A stretch of 64,000 nt of DNA from contig JAZGTN010000058.1 in NCBI GenBank assembly GCA_037783415.1, positions 4,128,001-4,192,000 of the forward strand. The letters run 5' to 3'. The DNA is from Leptasterias polaris (lineage: Eukaryota > Echinodermata > Asteroidea > Forcipulatida > Asteriidae). The notes below the pieces were generated by a model that saw only the letters and a list, made by a program, of their open reading frames with translations, was not told where the DNA came from and searched no databases. Shown piece after piece: positions 26,401-37,100 of the stretch (within the stretch, counting starts at the first letter, position 1; every line of letters starts with the position of its first letter). Both the position numbers and the translations under genes were made by a program.

Positions 26401-27470
26401 TTTTTTTTTATTATTCTGAATTAATTTGCCCATTTACAGTGAGGTGAATATTTAATTAGCCAATCTTGAGATCACTGTATCTCGAAAAGCCTTGGGTAAC
26501 CGTGACCCATGTTGACCTTTACTTCCGGGTCAACCGGAAGTGGGACCATATCTCAAGAACTACACAATCGTTTTTCAAACTGTTTGTAGTTATAGACTCC
26601 TTGGGCATTGTAGATCAACCTTGGATAACCGTGACCTCATGTTGACCTTTACTTCCGGGTCAACCTGAAGTGGGACCATATCTCAAGAACTACATAACCG
26701 ATTTTCAAACTTTTTTCAGTTATAGACTCCTTGGGCATTGCAGATAAGCCTTGGGTAACCGTGACCCCATGTTGACCTTTACCTCCGGGTCAACCGGAAG
26801 TGGGACCATATTTCAAGAACTACACAGCCGATTTTAAAACATTTTTCAGTTCTAGACTCCTTGGCCATGGGATATTAGCCTTGGTAACCGTGACCCCATG
26901 TTGACGTTTACTTCCGGGTCAACCGGAAGTGGGACCATATCTCAAGAATTACATAACCGATTTTCAAACTTTTTTCAGTTATAAACTCCTTGGGCATTGT
27001 AGATCAAACTTGATAACCGTGACCGCATGTTGACCTTTACTTCCAAGTCAACCGGAAGTAAGACCATATCTCAAGAACTACACAACCTATTTTCAAACTG
27101 TTTTCAGTTATAGACTCGTGGGGCATTGAAGACTAGCCTTGGCTAACTGTGACCCCATGTTGACCTTTACCTATGGGTCAACCGGAAGTGGGACATATCT
27201 CAAGAGTTACACAGCCGATTTTCAAACTTTTTTCAGTTATAGACTCCTTGGGCATTGCAGATTAGCCTTGGGTAACCATGACCCCATGTTGACCTTTACT
27301 TCCAGGTCAACCGGAAGTGAGACCACATCTCAAGAACTACACAACCGATATTCAATTTCTTTTCAGTTATAAACCATTTGAGCAGTAAATGTTAGACAAG
27401 GGTTAAATTTTGTTTATGAATCAGAAAACCGGAACAGCTTCGTGTTTGTACACAAACACCTCAAGTCTAG
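23445..27470 (+). repeat. Array module 9
   Basis: A 4.03-kb module with ~300-bp sub-repeats starting near 25251, 25550 and 25868 and about seven copies of the 130-bp minisatellite (26480-27375). The GTCG-rich site is short here (about 24282-24297), unlike module 8. It ends with the same hairpin type as module 8 and CTAG at 27467-27470. Confidence 0.85.
25130..26200 (+). repeat. ~300-bp sub-repeats inside module 9
   Basis: Same ~300-bp family as in module 6, with copies beginning near 25251, 25550 and 25868 and a last partial copy near 26168. The third copy carries an extra 18-bp duplication (ACCGTAAGATCTGTCACTTA repeated around 25838-25860). Confidence 0.8.
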
Positions 27471-30400
27471 TTATTATTATTATTATTATTAGCTGTTCCG
27501 ACCTAGCTGTCGGAACAGCTATTGTTTTCGTCGAGATTATTAGCTGTTCCGACCTAGCTGTCGGAACAGCTATTGTTTTCGTCGAGATTATTATTATTCT
27601 TTGTTTCCACTCAAATCCCATAGCATTTGCACACGTTTTTTTCTTTAAGCCTAATATCCTAGAGCGCAAATACGAAAGAGTTAAATCATATATCAAATTG
27701 AAGCTTAGAACATAAACTTAACTCTAAATGTAAAAAATGTTAAAATTCTTAATTAATTAGCCACTTTACAGCGAGGTGAATATTTAATTAGCAGACTTTA
27801 GAGCACTCTATCTCAAAAAGTAGACGACCGATCGTCAAACTTTTTTCAGTTTTAGACTTCTTGGGTACTGTAGATGTGCTTTGCGGCCTAAAATGTGGAA
27901 CGACGTCACAATGACGTCATTTATTGCGCGTTTTCGCCCATGTACAAAACAAAGGGAGATAGTGAAAACAAATCCGACTTCTAGAAACACAGTTTTTTCA
28001 ATTAAGCTCAAACTAAACGTCCTACATAACACAAATGTTTCTTAAAACAAGAAAGATTTGATTGACGCTCAGTTTAAAAGCATCAAAACGTATTAAAACA
28101 TTGTCAGTAGAAAATAAACCCAAATTCTCAGACAAATTGAACGCCATGGGTACTCTGTCTAGAATTTTATATGTGTTTATATACGAAAAGCAGTCAAATT
28201 TAAAAATTTTGAAAAGATTGTAGCTCTGAGGTTCATGTCGTCGTGTACCACCACTCAGATCTGCAGGTCGTTATTAAGGGTTTTTTTAACGTGGACGACG
28301 AAAACCTGTTATGCCGTGTTTTATGAGAAATATCCGGCGTTGTAGACTTGTCTGCTCTTGGGTCCCGTTCGTCGGAAAACGATATGTTTTAGCAATAAAA
28401 AGAGCTGATTGAGGAAAGGTGTGGTAAAGAGAAATTCGTTTTTCATGGCTAAACAGTCAGTGTTGGATTTGGGGGTGTGAAGAGACAAAATTACAATACA
28501 ATCGTATCCCATATGAATTTACTGTTTTAGCCTAAACAAATATAACATACTCGATTGGCATTTCAGGGTAGAAAAATTGTTTCGATTACGAATTAAATAC
28601 AACATCATTTTGTTTACATGCATTTACAGTTATTTTTTAGTAAACTCGTAATCATTTCTGAAACGGTCAGTTACATGTGTAACCGTTCACATTTATTATG
28701 GTCAAAATTTCGCGACACTTTTGAGGATGATTTTTCAACATTTATCCGAACCGTAATAATGTAGATGTTCAACCGGTTGCTCGGATGGTTAACCGTGTGA
28801 CCGTCACAGGCAGGCTTACAAAGCCTCAGCATTTATATGTAAACGTAAACATTTAAACGTTTAACAGGATTATCATTTGGTTAACCGGGTACCGGGTAAC
28901 CGTGCAATCGATTTGTTGTGGAACGCCCTCTAGCGTTCAATGTTTCTTTCAACTAATGCCGCACGCAAAGTAATGAAATAACAAAGAATTAAGCCTGTAA
29001 ATTGGAAACGATATAGGTGTGTTTGGCAATTATTATGGTCAGCATTTCGCAGCACTTTTCAAGTGAATTTTTCAACGTTTATCCGAACCGTACAAATGTG
29101 AACGTTTAACCGTAACATCTGTCACTTAACCGTGTAACCGTCACAGGCTTACGTATAAGCCTGCGCATTCACGAATTGTTGTGGAACGCCCCCTAGCGTG
29201 CAATGTTTCTCACAAATATTGCTACACGCACAGATGTAATGAAATAACAAAGACTATGAGTCTGTAAATTGGGAATGATAAGTGTGTGTTTTATGGGATA
29301 TTGTGCTGTGAAGATCGTGATCACAGTTATTATGGTCAGCATTACTCGGCACTTTTTAAGTGATTTTTTCAACGTTTATCCGAACCGTACAAATAAATGT
29401 AAACATTTAACCATAAGATCTGTCACTTAACCGTGTAACCGTCACAGGCTTACGTATAAGCCTGCGCATTCACGAATTGTTGTGGAACGCCCCCTAGCGT
29501 GCAATGTTTCTCACAAATATTGCTGCACGCACAGTTGTATTGAAATAACAAAGACTACAAGTCTGTAAATTGGAATGATATGTGTGTGTTTTATGGGATA
29601 TTGTGCTGTGAAAATCGTGATCACAGTTATTATGGTCAGCATTACGCTTCACTTTTTAAGTGAATTTTTCAACGTTTATCCGAACTGTACAAATGTAAAC
29701 GTTTAACCGTAAGATCTGTCACTTAACCGTGTAACCGTCACAGGCTTACGTATAAGCCTGAGCATTCACGGTAATTTTTTTGTAAACGTGTAACCGTAAT
29801 TCTGAAACAGTTGATGACCCGTGTAACAGCAGTTTTATAAACAAAATTTCAAGTAAAAAAACCTGTTTACACAACCGTGCATGTGACCTAATATCCTAAA
29901 GCGTACAAATATGAAAGAATTAGATCCTATATCAAATTGAATCTTAGTACATGAACTTAACTCTCAATGTATTTTTTTTTAAATTCTTAATTAATTAGCC
30001 CATTTACAGCGAGGTGAATATTTAATTAGTGGGACCATATCTCAAGAATTACACAGCCGATTTTCAAACTTTTTTCAGTTATAGACTCCTAGGGCAAGGG
30101 AGATTAGCCTTGAGTAACTGTGACCCCATGTTGACCTTAACTTCCGGGTCAACCGGAAGTGGGACCATATCTCAAGAACTACACAGCCGATTTTAACACT
30201 TTTTTTCAGTTATAGATTCCTTGGGCATTGGAGATTAGCCTTGGGTAACCGTGAACCCATGTTGACCTTTACTTCCGGGTCAACCGGAAGTGGGACCATA
30301 TCTCAAGAATTACACAGCCGATTTTCAAACTTTTTTCAGTTATAGACTCCTAGGGCAAGGGAGATTAGCCTTGAGTAACTGTGACCCCATGTTGACCTTT

Positions 30401-31001
30401 ACTTCCAGGTCAACCGGAAATGGGACCATATCTCAAGAACTACACAACCAATTTTCAAACTTTTTCCAGTTATAGACTCCTTGGGCATTGGAGATTAGCC
30501 TTGGGTAACCGTGACCCCATGTTGACCTTTACTTCTGGGTCAACCGGAAGTGGGACCATATCTCAAGAACTATACAACCAATTTTTAAACTTGTTTCAGT
30601 TATATAATCCTTGGCATTGGAGATTTAGCCTTGGAATACCGTGACCCCATGTTGACCTTTACCTATGAGTCAACCGGAAGTGGGACCATATCTCAAGAAC
30701 TACACAACCGATTTTCAAACTTGTTTCAGCTATATAACCTTTGGGCATTGGAGATTAGCCTTAGGTAACCGTGCCCCCATGTTGACCTTTATTTCTGGTT
30801 TAAAAGCTCCTTTCGATTCAGTGTCAGAATGAAGACCAGGTTTAGGTTTTTAGGCACACTTTAGTGAAAAGGGGCCTGTCAAAGGTCAAGATTCTTCTAT
30901 CTTGACATCAGACCAACTTTAAAGCTTTGAAGCACTTAATCGAAGCAAAACAATAATACACGGAACAGCTTTGTGTTTGTTCACAAACACCTAATGCCTA
31001 G
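27471..31001 (+). repeat. Array module 10 (right edge of array)
   Basis: The last module, 3.53 kb. It opens with an ATT run and two copies of the junction hairpin (27491-27520 and 27542-27571). The body is of the module 3-5 type. After the minisatellite (about 30028-30800) it diverges into a unique ~160-bp stretch, then ends GTGTTTGT/ACAAACAC plus CTAG (30998-31001) followed by TTTT. Sequence beyond is no longer in register with the array. Confidence 0.8.
27491..27571. repeat. Duplicated junction hairpin
   Basis: Two copies of the 30-base hairpin (27491-27520 and 27542-27571) with the TTTTCGTCGAGATTATT spacer between them. This is a 51-bp tandem duplication confined to the 9/10 module junction. 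Confidence 0.9.
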
Positions 31002-31900
31002 TTTTATTTTTAATTTTTAAAGATACATGTAAGTTATGGTTTTCAATAACTGCCAAATAAAGAAATTCACTAAGTCGCAGCCTTTTATTAGGTGTTCGGG
31101 CCTAGCCCGAACAACTCTTTGTTTTTGTTCGTTTTTTGGGGTTTTTTTTCTTCTTTGTTTTGCTTATTCCTCTCAGTGGGCTTTGTCCGCAAGCAAACGC
31201 ATACTAGCGAATCTTTGATCAACTTGAAACTTAATGTGAAGTTAGAACATAACTAGGAGAAGCCGAGTAAGTTGTGACGTCACGATTACGTCATCGGGTG
31301 TCAAATTACAAGCCATTTTAGCTCAAAAAGTGCCCTCATGCCGATGCCTGTATGTCTCTGAATATTGAAGCTACAGTATTCATATTTGGGCATATGATAG
31401 ATCAAGACATGGGCAACATTTTAAAAGTTAACGCCAAATTCACTTGACCTTTACTTCCGGTCGTACCGGAAGGTCAAAGTTTGACTTTCTGCAATTCTTT
31501 TAAAAAAATCATTTCCTGGCAAAATTATTAACTTCTGTTTAACTGATCAACTTCAAATTTACACCATGTTAGAACCTGATGAAACCTCCATCAAGTTGTT
31601 GTGACGTCATGATGACGTCATCAGGTGTTGGGTATCAAAATTTTATATTTCAAAAAATCATAACTCAATCACTTCTGAATGGATTGCCACAATCAATACA
31701 TCATCGGACAGGTCTTTTAAAACCCAACATATGCTACACAAAGAGTTACCCAGTTTGTAATTGACCTCCGGCTCAAAATGTAAGTTGAACATTTCGTTAG
31801 TATCAGGTAGTAACAGACCAACGTGGCGTGCAACCTTAGTTTCATGTTTTGACACGCCACAGGTCATCGTACTTACAACGTAGTTCAATCTTATCAATGG
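31002..31900 (+). repeat. Diverged relative of the array module
   Basis: Not alignable over long stretches with the array, but it repeats the same landmarks in order: a hairpin TGTTCGGGC/GCCCGAACA (about 31092-31112) followed by a T-rich run with TTCTTTGTTTTGC, two CRE-like pairs (about 31275 and 31602), and an ACTTCCGG...CCGGAAG element (about 31450). It reads as an older member of the same element family. No coding sequence is supported. Confidence 0.5.
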
Positions 31901-32500
31901 CGTACTATTAAGATTATAGATCTAAATACCGCTTATATTCAGCGTCTAATTGTTCCCCTATTCGCCCTTCTCATGGCTTAATGATCAATATGGAATTGAA
32001 GACAAAGTTTCAATGAGATGACCACCTGCTTCAGTGATTCGTATGACTTGTAATTGTTTGAAAAAATACAAGCAGAAAAAGACGAACATTGGTTATGTGT
32101 TTATCAAACACCGAGAAGCAGACACTTGACATCAGCTCATGAAGGGTGTTTCGGACGGCGTCCACGGCAGTGTTTATCGATGCTATATCGGTGCCACACG
32201 GTGATAAAATGGTAAGCTTTGTGTGAAAATCATTGCGTTTCAAAATGAGTATTTATTTAATGCACAGTTATGTTATAAAGTTTATCCTTTATCATCAAGT
32301 GGTGGCGTTGGTGATGTTTTTAAAACTAAGGAACGTTTAGTGTGATCGTCGAGGGGGTAGAATTGGGCAATGGGGGATTGGTATGATTGTTGGCTGTGTC
32401 ACTAAAGTCAGAAAATGGTCCGAGTGATGAATGTTTTTCGGCAACTTTGTATTATGACATATTTAAAGAAACCTGTGATGACGTTTGTGTTAAGTAAAGT
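31901..32500. other. Intergenic stretch, nothing recognised
   Basis: No supported gene. An ATG directly followed by a GTAAGC donor-like sequence occurs near 32209, but without a partner exon it is not called. Confidence 0.4.
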
Positions 32501-32606
32501 AGGTTTTGTTTATAAGTTGTTCACTTCCAAAACAATATGTGCACCTTCCACTAAAACTTTTTCTTGTGCAATTTCCCAAGTTTGAATTTTGTTACTGTGC
32601 AAATCA

Positions 32607-32861
32607 TTATAGTAAAAACCTCCGTTGGCTGCATATTGGTTGTTGTGCATGGATTTCTGCACTTTGCTCGTCTTTGCTCTCAAATTCCCATTCTGAATCA
32701 TTATGATTTTCATCTTCAGATGATCCTGACTCATCCCCTATGTCAAATCGATCATTGTTGCTGTCTTCGTCTCCCATAAACAAGTTTCTACGTTGTTCTG
32801 CTGTCTTGCGTTTTGTCCGAGATCCTGAGGCTTCGCCATGATGGTGTGCCATCTTGAACAA
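32607..32861 (-). pseudogene. piggyBac-type transposase N-terminus fragment
   Basis: An 84-codon minus-strand frame. The likely start is the second methionine (MAHHHGEASGSR). It begins with a basic segment (TKRKTAEQRR), then a serine/aspartate/glutamate-rich stretch (FDIGDESGSSEDEN), as at the N-terminus of many piggyBac transposases. It stops after RRFLL and nothing resembling the DDD catalytic core follows. The position, just inside a TTAA/CCCTTT terminus, supports the assignment. Low complexity means the match could be fortuitous. Confidence 0.4.
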
Positions 32862-33029
32862 TGAGCCAAGCTTCAGAGCGCCCTCACAATAATACCCCCA
32901 TGCAAAACGGCATCATAATGCTTCAAAAGACTGGTAACCTACGTATTTTGTATTGCAAATCATTCAAAATACCATTCACAGGTACCAGTGACAATAAATG
33001 TTATTTATATCCATGAGAGGGCGCCCATA

Positions 33030-33127
33030 CAAGGGGAAATAAGTAGGGCCCACAGTGCGGGCCTCACGGACGCGATGTCACAAATTTGTGGCCCGCGCTG
33101 CGGGCCCCACGGGGCGAAAGGGTTAAT
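33030..33127 (-). repeat. GC-rich terminal region of piggyBac-like relic
   Basis: Strikingly GC-rich in an AT-rich neighbourhood. It contains two nested GGCCCGC-type palindromes and ends AAAGGG followed by TTAA at 33124-33127. Confidence 0.5.
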
Positions 33128-33636
33128 TGTACACAGAGATCTCTTTTCAGTAAAAAGAAACAATTACTGTTGAAACGGAAACGCATAATTTTCTGATAAA
33201 ACAGTCGTTTTGATGTGGTTATTGAGAATATCTGGTGATTGAATCAATAATTGTTGGCATTCCAGTATCGAGAGAGCTGGTGTTTTCAATTCGGTGCACA
33301 AAAAAGAATTGAGCTTCTGTCGGTTTATTAAATGCAATAAATCATTGTTTCATTAACCAGACATGCTGCTTAACAACATCGATATGACTTTAGGCTATTA
33401 TCAAAAGAAAAATAAGTGTTCCCGTCTGAGCGGTATATTTTTTCTAACTGAAAGTGGAATTTCTTTTTTACCCTGTTAAATTTCTTCAAATTTAGGGGGG
33501 GGGGGTGATCTTAAATGTGCGTTTCTTATGATTTTTGTAAGTCACTGTGTAAGATAATAAACAGAACATCTGATAAAATACTTTGAATCAACAGTAACTT
33601 AAAACTTAAGTGATTGCCAAACTTGTTGCAATTTCT
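33128..33636. other. Intergenic stretch with a G10 run
   Basis: AT-rich, with one homopolymer run of guanines near 33497-33506. No gene or recognisable element. Confidence 0.4.
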
Positions 33637-33640
33637 TTAA

Positions 33641-33993
33641 AGGTATTATACAGGATTGGTAGAGCTGACAAAATAATCACAGACAGTGTTCATGTTTTGT
33701 GTAATCAACCACATACATGAAATAACAAACCTGTGAAAATTTGAGCTCAATTGGTCATTGAGGTCACGAGAAAATAGTGAAAAGAGATCTTATGTGTTTT
33801 CTGTTTTTCAAACATCGAGTTTATTATCATGCGTGATAAAAACTATTGTTTTACTAATTTATCAGAAATGATAGCATTTTAGGCAGAATTTTGTTAAGGA
33901 ACCTTTCTACCATTACTTACTTTAAATCATGTATGTTATGTGTGAATCTGTGATCATTTGTATTTTTCGATCTTACCAATAGTGTACAGGGCC
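33641..33993. mobile_element. MITE 1, TTAA-flanked
   Basis: The element lies between TTAA at 33637-33640 and TTAA at 33994-33997. Its ends are imperfect inverted repeats (left AGGTATTATACAGGATTGGTA; right complement AAGGCCCTGTACACTATTGGTA). It has no reading frame and is non-autonomous. The target suggests mobilisation by a TTAA-specific transposase (piggyBac or Kolobok class); which one is not shown. Confidence 0.65.
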
Positions 33994-33997
33994 TTAA

Positions 33998-34304
33998 AGG
34001 GTGTGTACAACATTGGTAAGAATGAAAATATAAATGTTCACAGATTTTCACATAACTTACAAGGTATAAAGATGGTCATGGTGGAAAACTTCCCTTGAAA
34101 TAGTTTTGCTTGAAATGCCATAGTTTTAGGAAATGAGTAAAATAACAGTATTTATCCTGCAGGATAAATTCTGATTTTTGAAAAGAAGTTAAAACACATA
34201 AGGGGATTTTCACTGTTTTCTCATGACTCCTAAGACCGATTTAGCTTAAACTTTCACAGGTTTGGATACAGGTCTTTGGCAATTACCAATGTTGTAAACA
34301 CCCT
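33998..34304. mobile_element. MITE 2, TTAA-flanked, abutting MITE 1
   Basis: The terminal repeats are AGGGTGTGTACAACATTGGTAA on the left and its complement with one mismatch on the right, ending 34304. Flanking TTAA is at 33994-33997 (shared with MITE 1) and 34305-34308 (shared with the next element). It has no coding capacity. Confidence 0.75.
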
Positions 34305-34308
34305 TTAA

Positions 34309-34344
34309 GGCACTGAAAACGTTTTGTAATTGTCAAAGACCAGT
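34309..34344. mobile_element. Left stub of MITE 3, interrupted by retrotransposon
   Basis: The stub reads GGCACTGAAAACG...TTGTCAAAGACCAGT, the end of the MITE family also present at 53050-53455 and 55665-56040. It breaks off at the left LTR. The body resumes at 39790, but about 100 bases expected from the other copies are missing. Confidence 0.6.
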
Positions 34345-34817
34345 ATAAGTTATCAATTTATTTACTCAAAAATATGCTGTTTTAGATGACCATCCAAGCA
34401 GTCAAAGTGTCAGTCACGACGATGGTCAAAACAGTAGAACCAACTACAGCACTTTCATATTATACACACGGATTGTGGCTAACATTTCAGTAACACGTCC
34501 ACAGATAATTGAAGCTGAAATGCGTCCAAAGCACTTGAAGCTAAGTCTGATGGTATACAGTTAATATCGTTCAAATAAGGGTTTTCCTGATTACCCAAAT
34601 AAAGGTTAAGCAAAGTTATGAAGATGAAGGAGCAGAGAAACACTGTTGCATCAAAAGAATCCAGCAGAAGTGAAAAATCAATAATCCAAGATGGAGTTTT
34701 TCACCAAAAAAACAAAGCACATGCAAAAAGTCAACTGCTGTTGCATGTCTCAATAATATACAAATGTACAAAATCAACTGCTATTGCATGACTTGCAATT
34801 AACAATAAGTCACTACA
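34345..34817 (-). repeat. 3' LTR (left), outer end trimmed
   Basis: It matches 39150-39789 apart from a nested insertion there. It lacks the first ~12 bases (TGAAGTAATTAA) present on the other LTR, and no target duplication is visible, so the outer edge was probably deleted together with part of the host MITE. Confidence 0.85.
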
Positions 34818-34831
34818 TTAGCCCCCTCCAA
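34818..34831 (-). promoter_or_regulatory. Polypurine tract
   Basis: On the minus strand a TTGGAGGGGGCTAA run lies directly next to the LTR's TGTAG, where plus-strand DNA synthesis of LTR elements is primed. Confidence 0.75.
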
Positions 34832-34887
34832 AATCGATGGTTGTAAATCGGAGGTCGATGATAAAACCAAAGAGTACATGTTGAAGT

Positions 34888-35958
34888 TCAGCCAAATTCC
34901 AAAACTTGGAGGTAACGTGACGGCCAGTGAACGTGTCTGCCGGAGCGTGTTGTGCGAGTCTCTGGTTGTTTATCTGGTGTTGGTAGTGTGACTGTGGGTT
35001 TGGGTGGTTGTGGTGTCTCAGGCAGCAATGGTGGTTGTGGTGGTTGTGGTGGTTGAGGCAGTGAAGGCGGGGCCTGACGAGGCGCGACGGTAACCGGTTC
35101 AATGAAAGCTACCTTTAACCGATCTATGCTGACACTGTCCTGTTTACCATTGATCTCAAGGATGAAAAACTTTGCAGTTCGCTTGATGACACGATATGGT
35201 CCATTGTAAGGAGGCTGAAGAGGTTTCTTCACAGCATCCACTCGAACAAAATCATGAGTACATGTCGACAGTGCAGGCGGTACATGTGTGGTTTTGTGTT
35301 GTGGCCGAGGCGGGGTAGGTTGAAGATGTGTCATGTGTCGGCAGAGACGCTGAACGTAGTCGCTAGGATCCAAGTCAGTAGAGCTCATGCTGGGTGCTAC
35401 AAATTGTCCCGGTAATGTAATGGTCGTACCAAAAACAAGTTCTGCTGCACAACAGCCGATGTCTGCTTTTACCGCGGTACGAATACCAAGCAAAACTATT
35501 GGAAGTGTTTCAGTCCAGTGTTGGTTGTTGTGTGCTTTTAGCGATGCTTTAAGTTGACGATGTAGTCGTTCGACTAGGCCATTTGCTGCAGGATGGTAAG
35601 AGGTAGTTCGAGTTTTCTTACAGCCAAGTATATTAGAGAGCGACTGAAAAAGGGCCGACTCGAACTGACGACCACGATCGGTAGTGACTGTAGATGGTGC
35701 TCCAAAAACTGCGACCCATCGTGACACAAAAGCTCGTGCCACGGTCTCAGCTGAGATGTCTGGTATAGGAATTGCCTCTGGCCAGCGTGTGAAACGATCG
35801 ACACATGTTAAAAGATACATGTTACCCTCGGATGGTGGGAGGGGTCCTACCAAGTCGATGTGTACATGGTTGAAACGGGCGTCTGGTGTTGAAAAGGTAC
35901 CCAGTGGAGCTTTGGTGTGACGGTGTACTTTTGTCCTTTGACAAGCAACACATGTCAT
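34888..35958 (-). pseudogene. Integrase region of pol
   Basis: A 356-codon frame for the 3' part of pol. The integrase catalytic core shows D35 (HIDLVGPL), D94 (TTDRGRQFES) and E130 (NGLVERLHRQ), a D-x58-D-x35-E arrangement typical of retroviral-type integrases. The zinc-binding CVAC pair is near residues 3-6; its histidine partners (HPGI...) lie upstream beyond an in-frame TGA at 36043-36045. The C-terminal 80 residues are proline-rich (PPQPPQPP). It is in the same frame as the RNase H segment, so a single nonsense change separates the two. Integrase would insert element DNA into the genome; as part of a broken polyprotein it is probably not made. Confidence 0.85.
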
Positions 35959-36042
35959 GGCCCAAAACCGTACATCTTTATTGATGCCAGGCCAAACAAA
36001 TCGTGCAGCAATTAAACGCTGTGTAGCACTGATGCCTGGGTG

Positions 36043-37100
36043 TCACAAATTGTGCAGGGAGTCGAAAATGGCTCGACGAAATGCCTGTGGGATATAAGGA
36101 CGAGCTGTGCCAGTGGAAACGTCACATATTATGGTACCGTCAGAAACTGGTAGGGGGATTGACTTAAATTGCAAGGATGAAGTCGTGGACTGTAATTCCT
36201 GAAGCTCTGAATCATCCTGCTGAGCCTCGGAGATCTCTCGGAAATCCATCTGGGAGGATGTAGTAATCGGGTTCAGCCCAAGGCGAGATAAGGCATCTGC
36301 AACAGTATTGGCTACACCACTGATGTGACGGATATCCGTTGTATACTGTGATATGTAGTCCAAATGGTGTATCTCCCGAGGGGAGTAGCGGTCATGTTTG
36401 GCGGTGAAGGCATGAGTCAGTGGTTTGTGGTCAGTGTATATACAGAACTGTCTCCCTTCAACACTGTGTCGAAAATGGCGAATTCCTAAGTAAACAGCCA
36501 ACAATTCCCGTCCGAAGGTACTATATCGGGTTTCGGCGGGCTGCAAACGCTTAGAGAAAAAGGAGAGAGGCTCCCATACATCATCAATGAGTTGTTGTAG
36601 AACTCCTCCAACAGCTGCGTCGGATGCATCAACCATGAGGCAAATTGGTGAAGTTGGCCGGGGGTGAACAAGAAGAGTTGCTTGAGCCAAAGCAGTCTTG
36701 ACTGTGTTGAATGCCGCGAGTGCTGCACCCTGAAGTACAATTGCTTTGTTCTTCGTCTTGCTCTTGAGAAGGTCGGTAAGTGGTTGGACGATGTCAGCGC
36801 AGTGAGGGATGAAACGACGATAAAAGTTGATGAGCCCAAGGAATTCTCTGAGCTTGCGTAGCGAGTCGGGTACTGGGAAATCCTGTATCACGGACACCTT
36901 GTCAGCTAGCGGCTGGATACCCTGTGCATCAATGACATGGCCGAGAAATGTTAGGGATGAGACGCCAAATTCACATTTGGCTGGGTTGATAACTCCATAC
37001 TGAGATAAACGCGAAAACAAAATATCAAGATGTTGTTCGTGTTCTTCCACTGTATTCACTAGCGACAAGCAAATCGTCAATGTAGGCGTATACAAAATGC
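36043..37100 (-). pseudogene. RT thumb and RNase H region of pol
   Basis: The open frame extends upstream to 37452, but only the part after about 37060 is pol: the palm/thumb continuation (TFLGHVID, KLREFLGLINFYRRFI), then RNase H with MVDASDAAVGGVL, FFSKRL, ELLAVYLGIRHFRH, TDHKPL and VADALSRL. It begins by a one-base frame change just after the YIDD motif of the preceding segment and ends at TGA 36043-36045, after which the same frame continues into integrase. Its family role is polymerase processivity and removal of the RNA strand. Confidence 0.85.

Larger units (their letters stand above)
1..31001. repeat. Tandem array of ten 2.6-4.1 kb modules
   Basis: The first 31 kb is one head-to-tail array. 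The landmark GTTTACATGCATTTACAG recurs at 5, 2881, 5871, 8511, 11191, 13866, 17495, 20885, 24720 and 28612. A second landmark, a hairpin followed by CTAG and T, recurs at 1605, 4774, 7466, 10109, 12789, 16218 (CTGG), 19388, 23441, 27467 and 30998. Module length varies because internal ~300-bp and ~130-bp sub-repeats differ in copy number and because of junction hairpins. No convincing protein is encoded: the short reading frames recur only because the DNA does. I infer a Helitron/Helentron-like non-autonomous element that amplified in tandem, from the end structure; no replicase is present. Confidence 0.9.
32500..33127 (-). mobile_element. piggyBac-like relic (5' end only)
   Basis: On the minus strand the segment begins TTAA followed by CCCTTTCGCCCCG, then a very GC-rich region with the palindromes GGGCCCGCAGCGCGGGCC and GGCCCGCACTGTGGGCCC. 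TTAA followed by CCCT is the usual piggyBac target plus terminus. An acidic reading frame with a start codon follows about 270 bases inside. No matching left terminus or transposase catalytic domain is found, so this is a truncated remnant. Confidence 0.55.

Noticed and set aside
32209..32220. ATG followed by GTAAGC, like a start exon
   Set aside because: No acceptor or downstream exon in a compatible frame was found.
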